Position numbers and translations under genes: made by a program. Shown piece by piece: positions 5,441-7,491 of a stretch of DNA of 7,491 bases; positions within the stretch are counted from its first letter, which is position 1, and each line of letters starts with the position of its first letter. Below the pieces are notes generated by a model. The model saw only the letters and a program-made list of their open reading frames with translations. It did no database searches and was not told where the DNA came from. Source of the stretch: JAVBMO01 sp031552355 (GTDB lineage: Bacteria; Bacteroidota; Bacteroidia; Bacteroidales; P3); the NCBI GenBank assembly GCA_031552355.1, contig JAVBMO010000033.1, positions 1 through 7,491 on the forward strand, read 5' to 3'.

Positions 5441-7000
5441 TTATAAAGGAATGTTTGTGTGTTTTTTAGGCGGATTGCTATCTTTCTTTGTTGCCAAAGA
5501 TTGCAATGCACGAATTACACGGAAACGGGTATTACGTGGCTCAATTACATCATCAATAAGTCCGTATTTTGCCGCATTGTATGGATTAGCAAATTTATCA
5601 TTGTATTCTTTTTCTTTTTCAGCAATAAATTTTGCTCTTTCTTCCGGATTTGTAAGTTCTTTCAACTGACGGCCATACAATACTTCAACAGCACCACTGG
5701 CACCCATTACCGCAATTTCTGCCGAAGGCCATGCATAGTTAATGTCGCCGCGCAATTGTTTGCAACTCATCACATCATGTGCTCCACCGTAAGATTTGCG
5801 CAATGTAATGGTAACTTTTGGAACTGTGGCTTCGCCATAAGCAAATAAGAATTTAGCGCCATGGATAATAATTCCGCCGTATTCTTGAGCAGTTCCCGGC
5901 AAAAATCCCGGAACGTCAACCAAAGTTACCAAAGGAATATTAAAGCAATCGCAGAAACGCACAAAACGAGCGCCTTTGCGCGAAGCGTTTATATCCAAAA
6001 CTCCTGCCATATAATTAGGTTGGTTGGCCACAATACCAACAGACATTCCGTTGAAACGTGCAAAACCTACCACCAAATTCTGTGCATAGTTACGGTGTAC
6101 TTCTAAAAATTCACCACCATCCACAATACTATAAATTACGTCTTTAACGTCGTATGGTTTATTGGGATTGTCAGGAATAATATTATTTAAAGTATCGTCC
6201 AAACGATCGATTGGGTCTGTTGTTGGAACAAATGGGGCATCTTCAAAGTTGTTTGAAGGCAAATAGTTTAATAATTTACGGATAAGCAAAAGGCCTTCTT
6301 TTTCGGTATCGACCATAAAATGAGTCACTCCCGATTTGGAAGCATGTACCATGGCACCACCTAATTTTTCATCGGTAACATCTTCGCCGGTAACCGTTTT
6401 TACCACTTTAGGGCCGGTAACAAACATATAGCTGTTTTCCTTAGACATCATGATAAAGTCGGTCAAGGCCGGCGAATAAACCGCACCACCGGCACATGGC
6501 CCGAAAATGGCCGAAATTTGAGGAATTACCCCCGAAGCCATAATATTACGTTGGAAAATTTCGGCATAACCTGCCAAACTTTGTACACCTTCTTGAATAC
6601 GGGCGCCACCTGAATCGTTAATACCAATAAGAGGCGCTCCTACTTTCATGGCTTGATCCATAACTTTGCAGATTTTCTTTGCAAAAGTTTCGGACAATGA
6701 ACCACCAAATACAGTAAAATCTTGGGAAAAAACATAAATCAATCGTCCGTCGATAGTACCATAACCGGTAACTACACCATCGGACAAAAAGGTTTGTTTT
6801 TGCATATCAAAATCGGTGCAACGGTGGGTTACAAACATATCAAATTCTTCGAAAGAACCTTCGTCCAGAAGAAGTTCAATACGTTCACGAGCTGTAAGTT
6901 TCCCTTTCTCGTGCTGAGCATCAATTCTTTTTTGCCCACCACCTAATTTGGCCTCTACCCTTTTATCGAGTAATTCTTTGATTTTTTCTTCAAATGCCAT
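5441..7000 (-). CDS. mmdA: Methylmalonyl-CoA decarboxylase alpha subunit (carboxyltransferase; PccB-like)
   Basis: This 519-residue cytoplasmic enzyme transfers the carboxyl group from (S)-methylmalonyl-CoA to the biotin of MmdC, releasing propionyl-CoA. It is a two-domain crotonase-fold carboxyltransferase. The N-terminal half has ARERIELLLDEGSFEE (38-53), the oxyanion-hole motif SGGARIQEG (130-138) and FGPCAGGAVYSPA (166-178). The C-terminal half has NQPNYMAGVLD (326-336), VDVPGFLPG (361-369), SYGGAHDVM (403-411) and MGASGAVEV (432-440). Length matches MmdA and PccB proteins (about 510-520). The tail ends NPPKKHTNIPL, a conserved ending in Bacteroidota homologues. Sequence alone cannot separate MmdA from propionyl-CoA carboxylase beta. 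The co-transcribed OadB and OadG subunits and the absence of an ATP-dependent biotin carboxylase favour the decarboxylase. It lies 28 bases after mce. Confidence 0.95.
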   Translation of the reverse strand: MAFEEKIKELLDKRVEAKLGGGQKRIDAQHEKGKLTARERIELLLDEGSFEEFDMFVTHRCTDFDMQKQTFLSDGVVTGYGTIDGRLIYVFSQDFTVFGGSLSETFAKKICKVMDQAMKVGAPLIGINDSGGARIQEGVQSLAGYAEIFQRNIMASGVIPQISAIFGPCAGGAVYSPALTDFIMMSKENSYMFVTGPKVVKTVTGEDVTDEKLGGAMVHASKSGVTHFMVDTEKEGLLLIRKLLNYLPSNNFEDAPFVPTTDPIDRLDDTLNNIIPDNPNKPYDVKDVIYSIVDGGEFLEVHRNYAQNLVVGFARFNGMSVGIVANQPNYMAGVLDINASRKGARFVRFCDCFNIPLVTLVDVPGFLPGTAQEYGGIIIHGAKFLFAYGEATVPKVTITLRKSYGGAHDVMSCKQLRGDINYAWPSAEIAVMGASGAVEVLYGRQLKELTNPEERAKFIAEKEKEYNDKFANPYNAAKYGLIDDVIEPRNTRFRVIRALQSLATKKDSNPPKKHTNIPL

Positions 7001-7028
7001 GAGTCTAAAATATTTGAATGATTAATAA

Positions 7029-7430
7029 TTATTTACTGCAAAATTCGGTTAAAATTCCTTGTGTGGATTTAGGGTGAAGGAAACCTATATTCAAAGACTC
7101 AGCACCTTTACGTGAGGCTTTGTCTATCAATTGAACGCCTTTGGCTTCTGCGTCGGCCAAAGCTTGGTTTGTATCTTCCACAGCAAAAGCAATATGATGA
7201 ACACCAGGGCCTTTTTTCTCAATAAATTTTCCTATTGGGCCTTCAGGGTCTGTAGATTCCAATAATTCTATTTTAGTGTCGCCAATTTGAAAAAAAGCAG
7301 TTCTCACTTTTTGATCTGCCACTTCTTCAATGGCATAACACTTTAATCCCATCACGTCTTCCCAATAGCGAATGGATTCTTCTAGATTTGCCACAGCAAT
7401 TCCAATGTGCTCAATGTGTGTAGGTTTCAT
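7029..7430 (-). CDS. mce: Methylmalonyl-CoA epimerase
   Basis: This 133-residue cytoplasmic enzyme interconverts (R)- and (S)-methylmalonyl-CoA, supplying the (S) form used by MmdA. It belongs to the vicinal oxygen chelate (glyoxalase-like) fold with two beta-alpha-beta-beta-beta halves: IEHIGIAV opens the first (6-13) and VHHIAFAVED the second (77-86). By comparison with the Propionibacterium enzyme (from memory: H12, Q65, H91, E141), the metal ligands should be H8, E55 in KIELLE, H79 and E129 in ILTEF. HPKSTQG (119-125) is typical of this family. It is the first gene of the operon and the closest to the candidate promoter. Its leader is AT-rich with no Shine-Dalgarno. Length matches the family (about 130-150). 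Confidence 0.95.
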   Translation of the reverse strand: MKPTHIEHIGIAVANLEESIRYWEDVMGLKCYAIEEVADQKVRTAFFQIGDTKIELLESTDPEGPIGKFIEKKGPGVHHIAFAVEDTNQALADAEAKGVQLIDKASRKGAESLNIGFLHPKSTQGILTEFCSK

Positions 7431-7471
7431 GGTTTTGTCTTATATTATTTAAATTTATATTTAAGAAAGGG

Positions 7472-7479
7472 CAAAGATA
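7472..7479 (-). promoter_or_regulatory. Candidate -7 box of the mce-mmd operon promoter
   Basis: The minus strand reads TATCTTTG, an exact TAnnTTTG match, 41 bases upstream of the mce ATG. The predicted start near 7465 gives a leader of about 35 bases made almost wholly of A and T, typical of well-translated Bacteroidota genes. The -33 element would fall at or beyond the window edge, so it cannot be checked. An A8 tract lies directly upstream (7484-7491). Confidence 0.55.
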
Positions 7480-7491
7480 ATCCTTTTTTTT

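Noticed and set aside
5410..5511. Longer N-terminus for the OadG-like gene, starting at 5511
   Set aside because: The extra 34 residues would overlap the end of mmdA by 71 bases and place a clear signal peptide inside the protein. The start at 5409 leaves a normal 31-base gap.
7461..7491. Possible plus-strand terminator at the right edge (AAAGG, 11-base loop, CCTTT and a T-run)
   Set aside because: The stem is only five base pairs, no plus-strand gene leads into it, and the same bases form a better -7 promoter box for mce.
1..7491. A hidden RNA gene, CRISPR array, riboswitch or defence system
   Set aside because: Both strands were read. No tRNA or rRNA-like sequence, regularly spaced repeats, conserved riboswitch core or defence-type protein was found, and the largest gene-free stretch is about 300 bases.

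Overview
This window comes from a fermentative, AT-rich member of the Bacteroidota, most likely order Bacteroidales. Three observations support this: a complete sodium-pumping methylmalonyl-CoA decarboxylase operon of the propionate-forming type, a secreted protein ending in a type IX secretion (T9SS) sorting domain, and -7 boxes of the TAnnTTTG type with A/T-rich leaders and little Shine-Dalgarno sequence. The T9SS cargo argues for a lineage that keeps that system rather than a typical gut Bacteroides. The species cannot be named from the sequence. All six genes read on the minus strand, so transcription runs from right to left.

Region 7491-2692 is one tight operon: mce (methylmalonyl-CoA epimerase), mmdA (carboxyltransferase), an OadG/MmdD-like membrane subunit with an unusually large extracytoplasmic domain, mmdC (biotin carrier) and mmdB (membrane decarboxylase and Na+ pump). 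Gaps between genes are 28, 31, 28 and 4 bases. A -7 promoter box lies in the last bases of the window and a strong hairpin terminator follows mmdB. Together the products take the (R)-methylmalonyl-CoA made by methylmalonyl-CoA mutase (not in this window), epimerise it to the (S) form, move its carboxyl group to biotin, and decarboxylate carboxybiotin at the membrane while exporting Na+. The products are propionyl-CoA and a sodium gradient.

Region 2691-2441 is a gene-free, AT-rich spacer. It holds a candidate promoter for the next gene, a 10-base perfect palindrome, a weak hairpin and three copies of an 8-mer.

Region 2440-371 carries one gene for a 656-residue secreted surface protein. It is built from a signal peptide, BspA-like leucine-rich repeats, four InlB-type B-repeats, a bacterial Ig-like (Big_2) domain and a T9SS sorting domain, and it is followed by an 18-bp-stem hairpin terminator.

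Region 370-1 is the outer end of an IS4-family insertion sequence with a DUF4372-type transposase, cut by the window edge. Its ATG is directly abutted by one arm of an 8-bp inverted repeat whose other arm lies upstream of a likely internal promoter. This layout resembles the read-through-silencing hairpins known from IS10 and IS50.

I found no RNA genes, CRISPR arrays or defence genes. The items most worth a second look are the IS leader structure and the enlarged, cysteine-bearing OadG-like subunit.
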